Assembly (NCBI GenBank): GCA_947652115.1
Contig: OX393573.1
Coordinates: 8,499,268-8,563,267, forward strand
DNA length: 64,000 nt
Direction: 5' to 3'
Source of the DNA: Blastomussa wellsi
Taxonomy: Eukaryota; Cnidaria; Anthozoa; Scleractinia; Plerogyridae
Shown here: one piece after another, positions 27,598-41,593 of the stretch
Layout: each line of letters opens with the position of its first letter
Numbering within the stretch: the first letter of the stretch is position 1
Notes under the pieces: model-generated
Told to the model about the DNA's origin: nothing
What the model saw: only the letters and a program-made list of their open reading frames with translations
Database searches by the model: none
Position numbers and translations under genes: made by a program

Positions 27598-30500
27598 ATC
27601 GGCTGAAATTAAAGCGCAAATGTGCGCGCAGTGTTCTTATGACGAGAACATCGTAATTTCAACGATTCGCGGCACCCGCAATTTTTTAGCAAAAAATGAA
27701 ATTTTTCGGGAGGCCAAAAAGTCATTTTTTGGAACTTCGTCCGAATCGGCTGAAATTAAAGCGCAAATGTGCGCGCAGTGTTCTTATGACGAGAACATCG
27801 TAATTTCAACGTTTCGCGGCACCCGCAATTTTTTAGCAAAAAATGAAATTTTTCGGGAGGCCAAAAAGTGATTTTTTTGAACTTCGTCCGAATCGGCTGA
27901 AATTAAAGCGCAAATGTGCGCGCAGTGTTTTTATGACGAGAATATCGTAATTTCAACGGTTCGCGGCACCCGCAATTTTTTAGCAAAAAATGAAATTTTT
28001 CGGGAGGCCAAAAAGTCATTTTTTGGAACTTCGTCCGAATCGGCTGAAATTAAAGCGCAAATGTGCGCGCAGTGTTCTTATAACGAGAAAATCGTAATTT
28101 CAACGTTTCGCGGCACCCGCAATTTTTTAGCAAAAAATGAAATTTTTCGGGAGGCCAAAAAGTGATTTTTTGCAACTTCGTCCGAATCGGCTGAAATTAA
28201 AGCGCAAATGTGCGCGCAGTGTTGTTATGACGAGAACCTCGTAATTTCAACGTTTCGCGGCACCCGCAATTTTTTAGGAAAAAATGAAATTTTTCGGGAG
28301 GCCAAAAAGTGATTTTTTGCAAGTTCGTCCGAATCGGCTGAAATTAAAGCGAAAATGTGCGCGCAGTGTTCTTATTACGAGAACATCGTAATTTCAACGT
28401 TTCGCGGCACCCGCAATTTTTTAGCAAAAAATGAAATTTTTCGGGAGGCCAAAAAGTGATTTTTTGGAACTTCGTCCGAATCGGCTGAAATTAAAGCGAA
28501 AATGTGCGCGCAGTGTTCTTATTACGAGAACATCGTAATTTCAACGTTTCGCGGCACCCGCAATTTTTTAGCAAAAAATGAAATTTTTCGGGAGGCCAAA
28601 AAGTGATTTTTTGGAACTTCGTCCGAATCGGCTGAAATTAAAGCGCAAATGTGCGCGCAGTGTTTTTATGACGAGAACATCGTAATTTCAACGTTTCGCG
28701 GCACCCGCAATTTTTTAGCAAAAAATGAAATTTTTCGGGAGGCCAAAAAGTGATTTTTTGGAACTTCGTCCGAATCGGCTGAAATTAAAGCGAAAATGTG
28801 CGCGCAGTGTTCTTATTACGAGAACATCGTAATTTCAACGTTTCGCGGCACCCGCAATTTTTAAGCAAAAAATGAAATTTTTCGGGAGGCCAAAAAGTGA
28901 TTTTTTTGAACTTCGTCCGAATCGGCTGAAATTAAAGCGCAAATGTGCGCGCAGTGTTTTTATGACAAGAATATCGTAATTTCAACGATTCGCGGCACCC
29001 GCAATTTTTTAGCAAAAAATGAAATTTTTCGGGAGGCCAAAAAGTCATTTTTTGGAACTTCGTCGGAATCGGCTGAAATTAAGCGCAAATGTGCGCGCAG
29101 TGTTCTTATCACGAGAACATCGTAATTTCAACGATTCGCGGCACCCGCAATTTTTTAGCAAAAAATGAAATTTTTCGGGAGGCCAAAAACTGATTTTTTG
29201 GAAGTTCGTCCGAATCGGCTGAAATTAAAGCGCAAATGTGCGCGCAGTGTTCTTATTACGACAACATCGTAATTTCAACGTTTCGCGGCACCCGCAATTT
29301 TTTAGCAAAAAATGAAATTTTTCGGGAGGCCAAAAAGTGATTTTTTGGAAGTTCGTCCGAATCGGCTGAAATTAAAGCGCAAATGTGCGCGCAGTGTTCT
29401 CATGACGAGAACATCGTAATTTCAACGTTTCGCGGCACCCACAATTTTTTAGCAAAAAATGAAATTTTTCGGGAGGCCAAAAAGTGATTTTTTGGAAGTT
29501 CGTCCGAATCGGCTGAAATTAAAGCGCAAATGTGCGCGCAGTGATCTTATGACGAGAACATCGTAATTTCAACGTTTCGCGGCACCCGCAATTTTTTAGC
29601 AAAAAATGAAATTTTTCGGGAGGCCAAAAAGTGATTTTTTTGAACTTCGTCCGAATCGGCTGAAATTAAAGCGCAAATGTGCGCGCAGTGTTTATATGAC
29701 GAGAATATCGTAATTTCAACGATTCGCGGCACCCGCAATTTTTTAGCAAAAAATGAAATTTTTCGAGAGGCCAAAAAGTCATTTTTTGGAACTTCGTCCG
29801 AATCGGCTGAAATTAAAGCGCAAATGTGCGCGCAGTGTTCTTATAACGAGAAAATCGTAATTTCAACGTTTCGCGGCACCCGCAATTTTTTAGCAAAAAA
29901 TGAAATTTTTCGGGAGGCCAAAAAGTGATTTTTTGGAACTTCGTCCGAATCGGCTGAAATTAAAGCGCAAATGTGCGCGCAGTGTTCTTATGACGAGAAC
30001 CTCGTAATTTCAACGTTTCGCGGCACCCGCAATTTTTTAGGAAAAAATGAAATTTTTCGGGAGGCCAAAAAGTGATTTTTTGGAACTTCGTCCGAATCGG
30101 CTGAAATTAAAGCGCAAATGTGCGCGCAGTGTTCTTATGACGAGAACATCGTAATTTCAACGATTCGCGGCACCCGCAATTTTTTAGCAAAAAATGAAAT
30201 TTTTCGGGAGGCCAAAAAGTGATTTTTTGGAACTTCGTCCGAATCGGCTGAAATTAAAGCGCAAATGTGCGCGCAGTGTCCTTATGACGAGAACATCGTA
30301 ATTTCAGCGTTTCGCGGCACCCGCAATTTTTTAGCAAAAAATGAAATTTTTCGGGAGGCCAAAAAGTCATTTTTTGCAAGTTCGTCCGAATCGGCTGAAA
30401 TTAAAGCGCAAATGTGCGCGCAGTGTTCTTATGACGAGAACATCGTAATTTCAACGTTTCGCTGCACCCGCAATTTTTTAGCAAAAAATGAAATTTTTCG

Positions 30501-32443
30501 GGAGGCCAAAAAGTCATTTTTTGGAAGTTCGTCCGAATCGGCTGAAATTAAAGCGCAAATGTGCGCGCAGTGTTCTTATCACGAGAACATCGTAATTTCA
30601 ACGTTTCGCGGCACCCGCAATTTTTTAGCAAAAAATGAAATTTTTCGGGAGGCCAAAAAGTCATTTTTTGGAACTTCGTCCGAATCGGCTGAAATTAAAG
30701 CGCAAATGTGCGCGCAGTGTTCTTATGACGAAAACATCGTAATTTCAACGTTTTGCGGCACCCGCAATTTTTAGCAAAAACTGAAATTTTTCGGGAGGCC
30801 AAAAAGTGATTTTTTGAAGTTCGTCGGAATCGGCTGCAATTAAAGCGCAAATGTGCGCGCAGTGTTCTTATTACGAGAACATCGTAATTTCAACGTTTCG
30901 CGGCACCCGCAATTTTTTAGCAAAAAATGAAATTTTTCGGGAGGCCAAAAAGTCATTTTTTGCAAGTTCGTCCGAATCGGCTGAAATTAAAGCGCAAATG
31001 TGCGCGCAGTGTTCTTATGACGAGAACATCGTAATTTCAACGTTTCGCGGCACCCGCAATTTTTTAGCAAAAAATGAAATTTTTCGGGAGGCCAAAAAGT
31101 CATTTTTTGCAAGTTCGTCCGAATCGGCTGAAATTAAAGCGCAAATGTGCGCGCAGTGTTCTTATGACGAGAACATCGTAATTTCAACGTTTCGCTGCAC
31201 CCGCAATTTTTTAGCAAAAAATGAAATTTTTCGGGAGGCCAAAAAGTCATTTTTTGGAAGTTCGTCCGAATCGGCTGAAATTAAAGCGCAAATGTGCGCG
31301 CAGTGTTCTTATCACGAGAACATCGTAATTTCAACGTTTCGCGGCACCCGCAATTTTTTAGCAAAAAATGAAATTTTTCGGGAGGCCAAAAAGTCATTTT
31401 TTGGAACTTCGTCCGAATCGGCTGAAATTAAAGCGCAAATGTGCGCGCAGTGTTCTTATGACGAAAACATCGTAATTTCAACGTTTTGCGGCACCCGCAA
31501 TTTTTAGCAAAAACTGAAATTTTTCGGGAGGCCAAAAAGTGATTTTTTGAAGTTCGTCGGAATCGGCTGCAATTAAAGCGCAAATGTGCGCGCAGTGTTC
31601 TTATTACGAGAACATCGTAATTTCAACGTTTCGCGGCACCCGCAATTTTTTAGCAAAAAATGAAATTTTTCGGGAGGCCAAAAAGTCATTTTTTGGAAGT
31701 TCGTCCGAATCGGCTGAAATTAAAGCGCAAATGTGCGCGCAGTGTTCTTATCACGAGAACATCGTAATTTCAACGTTTCGCGGCACCCGCAATTTTTTAG
31801 CAAAAAATGAAATTTTTCGGGAGGCCAAAAAGTCATTTTTTGGAACTTCGTCCGAATCGGCTGAAATTAAAGCGCAAATGTGCGCGCAGTGTTCTTATGA
31901 CGAAAACATCGTAATTTCAACGTTTCGCGGCACCCGCAATTTTTAGCAAAAACTGAAATTTTTCGGGAGGCCAAAAAGTGATTTTTTGAAGTTCGTCGGA
32001 ATCGGCTGCAATTAAAGCGCAAATGTGCGCGCAGTGTTCTTATTACGAGAACATCGTAATTTCAACGTTTCGCGGCACCCGCAATTTTTTAGCAAAAAAT
32101 GAAATTTTTCGGGAGGCCAAAAAGTGATTTTTTGGAACTTCGTCCGAATCGGCTGAAATTAAAGCGCAAATGTACGCGCAGTGTTCTTATGACGAGAACA
32201 TCGTAATTTCAACGTTTCGCGGCACCTGCAATTTTTTAGCAAAAAATGAAATTTTTCGGGAGGCCAAAAAGTGATTTTTTGCAAGTTCGTCCGAATCGGC
32301 TGAAATTAAAGCGCAAATGTGCGCGCAGTGTTCTTATGACGAGAACATCGTAATTTCAACGTTTCGCGGCACCCGCAATTTTTTAGCAAAAAATGAAATT
32401 TTTCGGGAGGCCAAAAAGTGATTTTTTGGAACTTCGTCCGAAT

Positions 32444-32596
32444 GGGCCTTAATCATACGGCGGCCATATTGGCCATAGACAATAGATTTTGTACCCCAAG
32501 CCTCGGGTTGAAATGTTTGGGAACGAGTTCCCGCGTGGCAAAACAAAAGTTTGCAATCCCTCGGGACTCAATATGGCCGCCGTGTGATTAAGGCCC
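32444..32596. mobile_element. MITE-like 153-bp element, copy 8
   Basis: Counterpart of the copy at 6379, shifted by 26,065 bp, with the same monomer position and flanks. Confidence 0.85.
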
Positions 32597-33941
32597 ATCG
32601 GCTGAAATTAAAGCGCAAATGTGCGCGCAGTGTTCTTATGACGAGAACATCGTAATTTCAACGATTCGCGGCACCCGCAATTTTTTAGCAAAAAATGAAA
32701 TTTTTCGGGAGGCCAAAAAGTCATTTTTTGGAACTTCGTCCGAATCGGCTGAAATTAAAGCGCAAATGTGCGCGCAGTGTTCTTATGACGAGAACATCGT
32801 AATTTCAACGTTTCGCGGCACCCGCAATTTTTTAGCAAAAAATGAAATTTTTCGGGAGGCCAAAAAGTGATTTTTTTGAACTTCGTCCGAATCGGCTGAA
32901 ATTAAAGCGCAAATGTGCGCGCAGTGTTTTTATGACGAGAATATCGTAATTTCAACGGTTCGCGGCACCCGCAATTTTTTAGCAAAAAATGAAATTTTTC
33001 GGGAGGCCAAAAAGTCATTTTTTGGAACTTCGTCCGAATCGGCTGAAATTAAAGCGCAAATGTGCGCGCAGTGTTCTTATAACGAGAAAATCGTAATTTC
33101 AACGTTTCGCGGCACCCGCAATTTTTTAGCAAAAAATGAAATTTTTCGGGAGGCCAAATAGTGATTTTTTGCAACTTCGTCCGAATCGGCTGAAATTAAA
33201 GCGCAAATGTGCGCGCAGTGTTCTTATGACGAGAACCTCGTAATTTCAACGTTTCGCGGCACCCGCAATTTTTTAGGAAAAAATGAAATTTTTCGGGAGG
33301 CCAAAAAGTGATTTTTTGCAAGTTCGTCCGAATCGGCTGAAATTAAAGCGAAAATGTGCGCGCAGTGTTCTTATTACGAGAACATCGTAATTTCAACGTT
33401 TCGCGGCACCCGCAATTTTTTAGCAAAAAATGAAATTTTTCGGGAGGCCAAAAACTCATTTTTTGGAACTTCGTCCGAATCGGCTGAAATTAAAGCGAAA
33501 ATGTGCGCGCAGTGTTCTTATTACGAGAACATCGTAATTTCAACGTTTCGCGGCACCCGCAATTTTTTAGCAAAAAATGAAATTTTTCGGGAGGCCAAAA
33601 AGTGATTTTTTGGAACTTCGTCCGAATCGGCTGAAATTAAAGCGCAAATGTGCGCGCAGTGTTCTTATGACGAGAACATCGTAATTTCAACGTTTCGCGG
33701 CACCCGCAATTTTTTAGCAAAAAATGAAATTTTTCGGGAGGCCAAAAAGTGATTTTTTGGAAGTTCGTCCGAATCGGCTGAAATTAAATCGCAAATGTGC
33801 GCGCAGTGTTCTTATGACGAGAACATCGTAATTTCAACGTTTCGCGGCACCCGCAATTTTTTAGCAAAAACTGAAATTTTTCGGGAGGCCAAAAAGTGAT
33901 TTTTTGGAAGTTCGTCCGAATCGGCTGAAATTAAAGCGCAA

Positions 33942-35958
33942 ATGTGCGCGCAGTGTTCTTATGACGAGAACATCGTAATTTCAACGTTTCGCGGCACCCG
34001 CAATTTTTTAGCAAAAAATGAAATTTTTCGGGAGGCCAAAAACTCATTTTTTGGAACTTCGTCCGAATCGGCTGAAATTAAAGCGAAAATGTGCGCGCAG
34101 TGTTCTTATTACGAGAACATCGTAATTTCAACGTTTCGCGGCACCCGCAATTTTTTAGCAAAAAATGAAATTTTTCGGGAGGCCAAAAAGTGATTTTTTG
34201 GAAGTTCGTCCGAATCGGCTGAAATTAAAGCGCAAATGTGCGCGCAGTGTTCTTATGACGAGAACATCGTAATTTCAACGTTTCGCGGCACCCGCAATTT
34301 TTTAGCAAAAAATGAAATTTTTCGGGAGGCCAAAAAGTGATTTTTTGCAAAGTTCGTCCGAATCGGCTGAAATTTAGGCGCAAATGTACGCGCAGTGTTC
34401 TTATGGCGAGAACATCGTAATTTCAACGATTCGCGGCACCCGCAATTTTTTAGCAAAAAATGAAATTTTTCGGGAGGCCAAAAACTCATTTTTTGGAACT
34501 TCGTCCGAATCGGCTGAAATTAAAGCGAAAATGTGCGCGCAGTGTTCTTATTACGAGAACATCGTAATTTCAACGTTTCGCGGCACCCGCAATTTTTTAG
34601 CAAAAAATGAAATTTTTCGGGAGGCCAAAAACTCATTTTTTGGAACTTCGTCCGAATCGGCTGAAATTAAAGCGAAAATGTGCGCGCAGTGTTCTTATTA
34701 CGAGAACATCGTAATTTCAACGTTTCGCGGCACCCGCAATTTTTTAGCAAAAAATGAAATTTTTCGGGAGGCCAAAAAGTGATTTTTTGGAACTTCGTCC
34801 GAATCGGCTGAAATTAAAGCGCAAATGTGCGCGCAGTGTTCTTATGACGAGAACATCGTAATTTCAACGTTTCGCGGCACCCGCAATTTTTTAGCAAAAA
34901 ATGAAATTTTTCGGGAGGCCAAAAACTCATTTTTTGGAACTTCGTCCGAATCGGCTGAAATTAAAGCGAAAATGTGCGCGCAGTGTTCTTATTACGAGAA
35001 CATCGTAATTTCAACGTTTCGCGGCACCCGCAATTTTTTAGGAAAAAATGAAATTTTTCGGGAGGCCAAAAAGTGATTTTTTGCAAGTTCGTCCGAATCG
35101 GCTGAAATTAAAGCGAAAATGTGCGCGCAGTGTTCTTATTACGAGAACATCGTAATTTCAACGTTTCGCGGCACCCGCAATTTTTTAGCAAAAAATGAAA
35201 TTTTTCGGGAGGCCAAAAACTCATTTTTTGGAACTTCGTCCGAATCGGCTGAAATTAAAGCGAAAATGTGCGCGCAGTGTTCTTATTACGAGAACATCGT
35301 AATTTCAACGTTTCGCGGCACCCGCAATTTTTTAGCAAAAAATGAAATTTTTCGGGAGGCCAAAAAGTGATTTTTTGGAACTTCGTCCGAATCGGCTGAA
35401 ATTAAAGCGCAAATGTGCGCGCAGTGTTCTTATGACGAGAACATCGTAATTTCAACGTTTCGCGGCACCCGCAATTTTTTAGCAAAAAATGAAATTTTTC
35501 GGGAGGCCAAAAACTCATTTTTTGGAACTTCGTCCGAATCGGCTGAAATTAAAGCGAAAATGTGCGCGCAGTGTTCTTATTACGAGAACATCGTAATTTC
35601 AACGTTTCGCGGCACCCGCAATTTTTTAGGAAAAAATGAAATTTTTCGGGAGGCCAAAAAGTGATTTTTTGCAAGTTCGTCCGAATCGGCTGAAATTAAA
35701 GCGAAAATGTGCGCGCAGTGTTCTTATTACGAGAACATCGTAATTTCAACGTTTCGCGGCACCCGCAATTTTTTAGCAAAAAATGAAATTTTTCGGGAGG
35801 CCAAAAACTCATTTTTTGGAACTTCGTCCGAATCGGCTGAAATTAAAGCGAAAATGTGCGCGCAGTGTTCTTATTACGAGAACATCGTAATTTCAACGTT
35901 TCGCGGCACCCGCAATTTTTTAGCAAAAAATGAAATTTTTCGGGAGGCCAAAAAGTGA
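33942..35958. repeat. Local expansion built on a 588-bp (4-monomer) unit
   Basis: Relative to the matching region near 7600-7900, this part of the second duplicate carries about 16 extra monomers (offset jump of 2,353 bp). The insert alternates monomers with AAAAACTCATTTTT, AAAGCGAAAATG and TTAGGAAAAAATG. The block at 34825-35370 recurs at 35413-35958, a 588-bp shift. It appears to be a recent amplification confined to one copy. Confidence 0.75.
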
Positions 35959-37452
35959 TTTTTTGGAACTTCGTCCGAATCGGCTGAAATTAAAGCGCAA
36001 ATGTGCGCGCAGTGTTCTTATGACGAGAACATCGTAATTTCAACGTTTCGCGGCACCCGCAATTTTTTAGCAAAAAATGAAATTTTTCGGGAGGCCAAAA
36101 AGTGATTTTTTGGAAGTTCGTCCGAATCGGCTGAAATTAAATCGCAAATGTGCGCGCAGTGTTCTTATGACGAGAACATCGTAATTTCAACGTTTCGCGG
36201 CACCCGCAATTTTTTAGCAAAAACTGAAATTTTTCGGGAGGCCAAAAAGTGATTTTTTGGAAGTTCGTCCGAATCGGCTGAAATTAAAGCGCAAATGTGC
36301 GCGCAGTGTTCTTATGACGAGAACATCGTAATTTCAACGTTTCGCGGCACCCGCAATTTTTTAGCAAAAAATGAAATTTTTCGGGAGGCCAAAAAGTGAT
36401 TTTTTGCAAAGTTCGTCCGAATCGGCTGAAATTTAGGCGCAAATGTACGCGCAGTGTTCTTATGGCGAGAACATCGTAATTTCAACGATTCGCGGCACCC
36501 GCAATTTTTTAGCAAAAAATGAAATTTTTCGGGAGGCCAAAAAGTGATTTTTTGGAACTTCGTCCGAATCGGCTGAAATTAAAGCGCAAATGTGCGCGCA
36601 GTGTTCTTATGACGAGAACATCGTAATTTCAACGTTTCGCGGCACCCGCAATTTTTTAGCAAAAAATGAAATTTTTCGGGAGGCCAAAAAGTGATTTTTT
36701 GCAACTTCGTCCGAATCGGCTGAAATTAAAGCGCAAATGTGCGCGCAGTGTTCTTATTACGAGAACATCGTAATTTCAACGTTTCGCGGCACCCGCAATT
36801 TTTTAGCAAAAAATGAAATTTTTCGGGAGGCCAAAAATTCATTTTTTGGAACTTCGTCCGAATCGGCTGAAATTAAAGCGCAAATGTGCGCGCAGTGTTC
36901 TTATGACGAGAACATCGTAATTCTAACGTTTCGCGGCACCCGCAATTTTTTTAGCAAAAAATGAAATTTTTCGGGAGGCCAAAAAGTGATTTTTTGGAAG
37001 TTCGTCCGAATCGGCTGAAATTAAAGCGCAAATGTGCGCGCAGTGTTCTTATGACGAGAACATCGTAATTTCAACGTTTCGCGGCACCCGCAATTTTTTA
37101 GCAAAAAATGAAATTTTTCGGGAGGCCAAAAAGTCATTTTTTGGAACTTCGTCGGAGTCGGCTGAAATTAAAGCGCAAATGTACGCGCAGTGTTCTTATG
37201 ACGAGAACATCGTAATTTCAACGTTTCGCGGCACCTGCAATTTTTTAGCAAAAAATGAAATTTTTCGGGAGGCCAAAAAGTGATTTTTTGCAAGTTCGTC
37301 CGAATCGGCTGAAATTAAAGCGCAAATGTGCGCGCAGTGTTCTTATGACGAGAACATCGTAATTTCAACGTTTCGCGGCACCCGCAATTTTTTAGCAAAA
37401 AATGAAATTTTTCGGGAGGCCAAAAAGTGATTTTTTGGAACTTCGTCCGAAT

Positions 37453-37605
37453 GGGCCTTAATCATACGGCGGCCATATTGGCCATAGACAATAGATTTTG
37501 TACCCCAAGCCTCGGGTTGAAATGTTTGGGAACGAGTTCCCGCGTGGCAAAACAAAAGTTTGCAATCCCTCGGGACTCAATATGGCCGCCGTGTGATTAA
37601 GGCCC
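37453..37605. mobile_element. MITE-like 153-bp element, copy 9
   Basis: Counterpart of the copy at 9328, shifted by 28,125 bp. Confidence 0.85.
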
Positions 37606-38491
37606 ATCGGCTGAAATTAAAGCGCAAATTTGCGCGCAGTGTTCTTATGACGAGAACATCGTAATTTCAACGATTCGCGGCACCCGCAATTTTTTAGCAA
37701 AAAATGAAATTTTTCGGGAGGCCAAAAAGTCATTTTTTGGAACTTCGTCCGAATCGGCTGAAATTAAAGCGCAAATGTGCGCGCAGTGTTCTTATGACGA
37801 GAACATCGTAATTTCAACGTTTCGCGGCACCCGCAATTTTTTAGCAAAAAATGAAATTTTTCGGGAGGCCAAAAAGTGATTTTTTTGAACTTCGTCCGAA
37901 TCGGCTGAAATTAAAGCGCAAATGTGCGCGCAGTGTTTTTATGACGAGAATATCGTAATTTCAACGGTTCGCGGCACCCGCAATTTTTTAGCAAAAAATG
38001 AAATTTTTCGGGAGGCCAAAAAAGTGATTTTTTGGAAGTTCGTCCGAATCGGCTGAAATTAAAGCGCAAATGTGCGCGCAGTGTTCTTATGACGAGAACA
38101 TCGTAATTTCAACGTTTTGCGGCACCCGCAATTTTTTAGCAAAAAATGAAATTTTTCGGGAGGCCAAAAAAGTGATTTTTTGGAAGTTCGTCCGAATCGG
38201 CTGAAATTAAAGCGCAAATGTGCGCGCAGTGTTCTTATGACGAGAACATCGTAATTTCAACGTTTCGCGGCACCCGCAATTTTTTAGCAAAAAATGAAAT
38301 TTTTCGGGAGGCCAAAAAGTGATTTTTTGGAAGTTCGTCCGAATCGGCTGAAATTAAATCGCAAATGTGCGCGCAGTGTTCTTATGACGAGAACATCGTA
38401 ATTTCAACGTTTCGCGGCACCCGCAATTTTTTAGCAAAAAATGAAATTTTTCGGGAGGCCAAAAAGTGATTTTTTGGAACTTCGTCCGAAT

Positions 38492-38644
38492 GGGCCTTAA
38501 TCATACGGCGGCCATATTGGCCATAGACAATAGATTTTGTACCCCAAGCCTCGGGTTGAAATGTTTGGGAACGAGTTCCCGCGTGGCAAAACAAAAGTTT
38601 GCAATCCCTCGGGACTCAATATGGCCGCCGTGTGATTAAGGCCC
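38492..38644. mobile_element. MITE-like 153-bp element, copy 10
   Basis: Counterpart of the copy at 10367. The 1,039-bp spacing to copy 9 equals the spacing between copies 3 and 4. Confidence 0.85.
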
Positions 38645-41440
38645 ATCGGCTGAAATTAAAGCGCAAATGTGCGCGCAGTGTTCTTATGACGAGAACATCG
38701 TAATTTCAACGATTCGCGGCACCCGCAATTTTTTAGCAAAAAATGAAATTTTTCGGGAGGCCAAAAAGTCATTTTTTGGAACTTCGTCCGAATCGGCTGA
38801 AATTAAAGCGCAAATGTGCGCGCAGTGTTCTTATGACGAGAACATCGTAATTTCAACGTTTCGCGGCACCCGCAATTTTTTAGCAAAAAATGAAATTTTT
38901 CGGGAGGCCAAAAAGTGATTTTTTTGAACTTCGTCCGAATCGGCTGAAATTAAAGCGCAAATGTGCGCGCAGTGTTTTTATGACGAGAATATCGTAATTT
39001 CAACGGTTCGCGGCACCCGCAATTTTTTAGCAAAAAATGAAATTTTTCGGGAGGCCAAAAAGTCATTTTTTGGAACTTCGTCCGAATCGGCTGAAATTAA
39101 AGCGCAAATGTGCGCGCAGTGTTCTTATAACGAGAAAATCGTAATTTCAACGTTTCGCGGCACCCGCAATTTTTTAGCAAAAAATGAAATTTTTCGGGAG
39201 GCCAAATAGTGATTTTTTGCAACTTCGTCCGAATCGGCTGAAATTAAAGCGCAAATGTGCGCGCAGTGTTCTTATGACGAGAACCTCGTAATTTCAACGT
39301 TTCGCGGCACCCGCAATTTTTTAGGAAAAAATGAAATTTTTCGGGAGGCCAAAAAGTGATTTTTTGCAAGTTCGTCCGAATCGGCTGAAATTAAAGCGAA
39401 AATGTGCGCGCAGTGTTCTTATTACGAGAACATCGTAATTTCAACGTTTCGCGGCACCCGCAATTTTTTAGCAAAAAATGAAATTTTTCGGGAGGCCAAA
39501 AACTCATTTTTTGGAACTTCGTCCGAATCGGCTGAAATTAAAGCGAAAATGTGCGCGCAGTGTTCTTATTACGAGAACATCGTAATTTCAACGTTTCGCG
39601 GCACCCGCAATTTTTTAGCAAAAAATGAAATTTTTCGGGAGGCCAAAAAGTGATTTTTTGGAACTTCGTCCGAATCGGCTGAAATTAAAGCGCAAATGTG
39701 CGCGCAGTGTTCTTATGACGAGAACATCGTAATTTCAACGTTTCGCGGCACCCGCAATTTTTTAGCAAAAAATGAAATTTTTCGGGAGGCCAAAAAGTGA
39801 TTTTTTGGAAGTTCGTCCGAATCGGCTGAAATTAAATCGCAAATGTGCGCGCAGTGTTCTTATGACGAGAACATCGTAATTTCAACGTTTCGCGGCACCC
39901 GCAATTTTTTAGCAAAAACTGAAATTTTTCGGGAGGCCAAAAAGTGATTTTTTGGAAGTTCGTCCGAATCGGCTGAAATTAAAGCGCAAATGTGCGCGCA
40001 GTGTTCTTATGACGAGAACATCGTAATTTCAACGTTTCGCGGCACCCGCAATTTTTTAGCAAAAAATGAAATTTTTCGGGAGGCCAAAAAGTGATTTTTT
40101 GCAAAGTTCGTCCGAATCGGCTGAAATTTAGGCGCAAATGTACGCGCAGTGTTCTTATGGCGAGAACATCGTAATTTCAACGATTCGCGGCACCCGCAAT
40201 TTTTTAGCAAAAAATGAAATTTTTCGGGAGGCCAAAAAGTGATTTTTTGGAACTTCGTCCGAATCGGCTGAAATTAAAGCGCAAATGTGCGCGCAGTGTT
40301 CTTATGACGAGAACATCGTAATTTCAACGTTTCGCGGCACCCGCAATTTTTTAGCAAAAAATGAAATTTTTCGGGAGGCCAAAAAGTGATTTTTTGCAAG
40401 TTCGTCCGAATCGGCTGAAATTAAAGCGCAAATGTGCGCGCAGTGTTCTTATTACGAGAACATCGTAATTTCAACGTTTCGCGGCACCCGCAATTTTTTA
40501 GCAAAAAATGAAATTTTTCGGGAGGCCAAAAATTCATTTTTTGGAACTTCGTCCGAATCGGCTGAAATTAAAGCGCAAATGTGCGCGCAGTGTTCTTATG
40601 ACGAGAACATCGTAATTCTAACGTTTCGCGGCACCCGCAATTTTTTTAGCAAAAAATGAAATTTTTCGGGAGGCCAAAAAGTGATTTTTTGGAAGTTCGT
40701 CCGAATCGGCTGAAATTAAAGCGCAAATGTGCGCGCAGTGTTCTTATGACGAGAACATCGTAATTTCAACGTTTCGCGGCACCCGCAATTTTTTAGCAAA
40801 AAATGAAATTTTTCGGGAGGCCAAAAAGTCATTTTTTGGAACTTCGTCGGAGTCGGCTTAAATTAAGCTCAAATGTGCGCGCAGTGTTCTTATGACGAGA
40901 ACATCGTAATTTCAACGTTTCGAGGCACCCGCAATTTTTTAGCAAAAAATGAAATTTTTCGGGAGGCCAAAAAGTGATTTTTTGCAACTTCGTCCGAATA
41001 GGCTGAAATTAAAGCGCAAATGTGCGCGCAGTGTTCTTATTACGAGAACATCGTAATTTCAACGTTTCGCGGCACCCGCAATTTTTTAGCAAAAAATGAA
41101 ATTTTTCGGGAGGCCAAAAAGTGATTTTTTGGAACTTCGTCCGAATCGGCTGAAATTAAAGCGCAAATGTACGCGCAGTGTTCTTATGACGAGAACATCG
41201 TAATTTCAACGTTTCGCGGCACCTGCAATTTTTTAGCAAAAAATGAAATTTTTCGGGAGGCCAAAAAGTGATTTTTTGCAAGTTCGTCCGAATCGGCTGA
41301 AATTAAAGCGCAAATGTGCGTGCAGTGTTCTTATGACGAGAACATCGTAATTTCAACGTTTCGCGGCACCCGCAATTTTTTAGCAAAAAATGAAATTTTT
41401 CGGGAGGCCAAAAAGTGATTTTTTGGAACTTCGTCCGAAT

Positions 41441-41593
41441 GGGCCTTAATCATACGGCGGCCATATTGGCCATAGACAATAGATTTTGTACCCCAAGCCT
41501 CGGGTTGAAATGTTTGGGAACGAGTTCCCGCGTGGCAAAACAAAAGTTTGCAATCCCTCGGGACTCAATATGGCCGCCGTGTGATTAAGGCCC
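41441..41593. mobile_element. MITE-like 153-bp element, copy 11
   Basis: Counterpart of the copy at 13316. The 2,949-bp spacing to copy 10 equals that between copies 4 and 5. Confidence 0.85.

Larger units (their letters stand above)
22236..29017. repeat. Two tandem copies of a 3,391-bp higher-order repeat
   Basis: The segment 22236-25626 recurs at 25627-29017, and both match 1-3391 at the left edge of the window. The period equals about 22 monomers plus one 153-bp element and its 2-bp duplication. Marker variants such as CGAGGCACCCGCC and CGAATCGTTTGAA recur with exactly this shift. In the left part of the window only one copy is seen before the pattern diverges at about 3430, so the copy number differs between the two large duplicates. 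Confidence 0.85.
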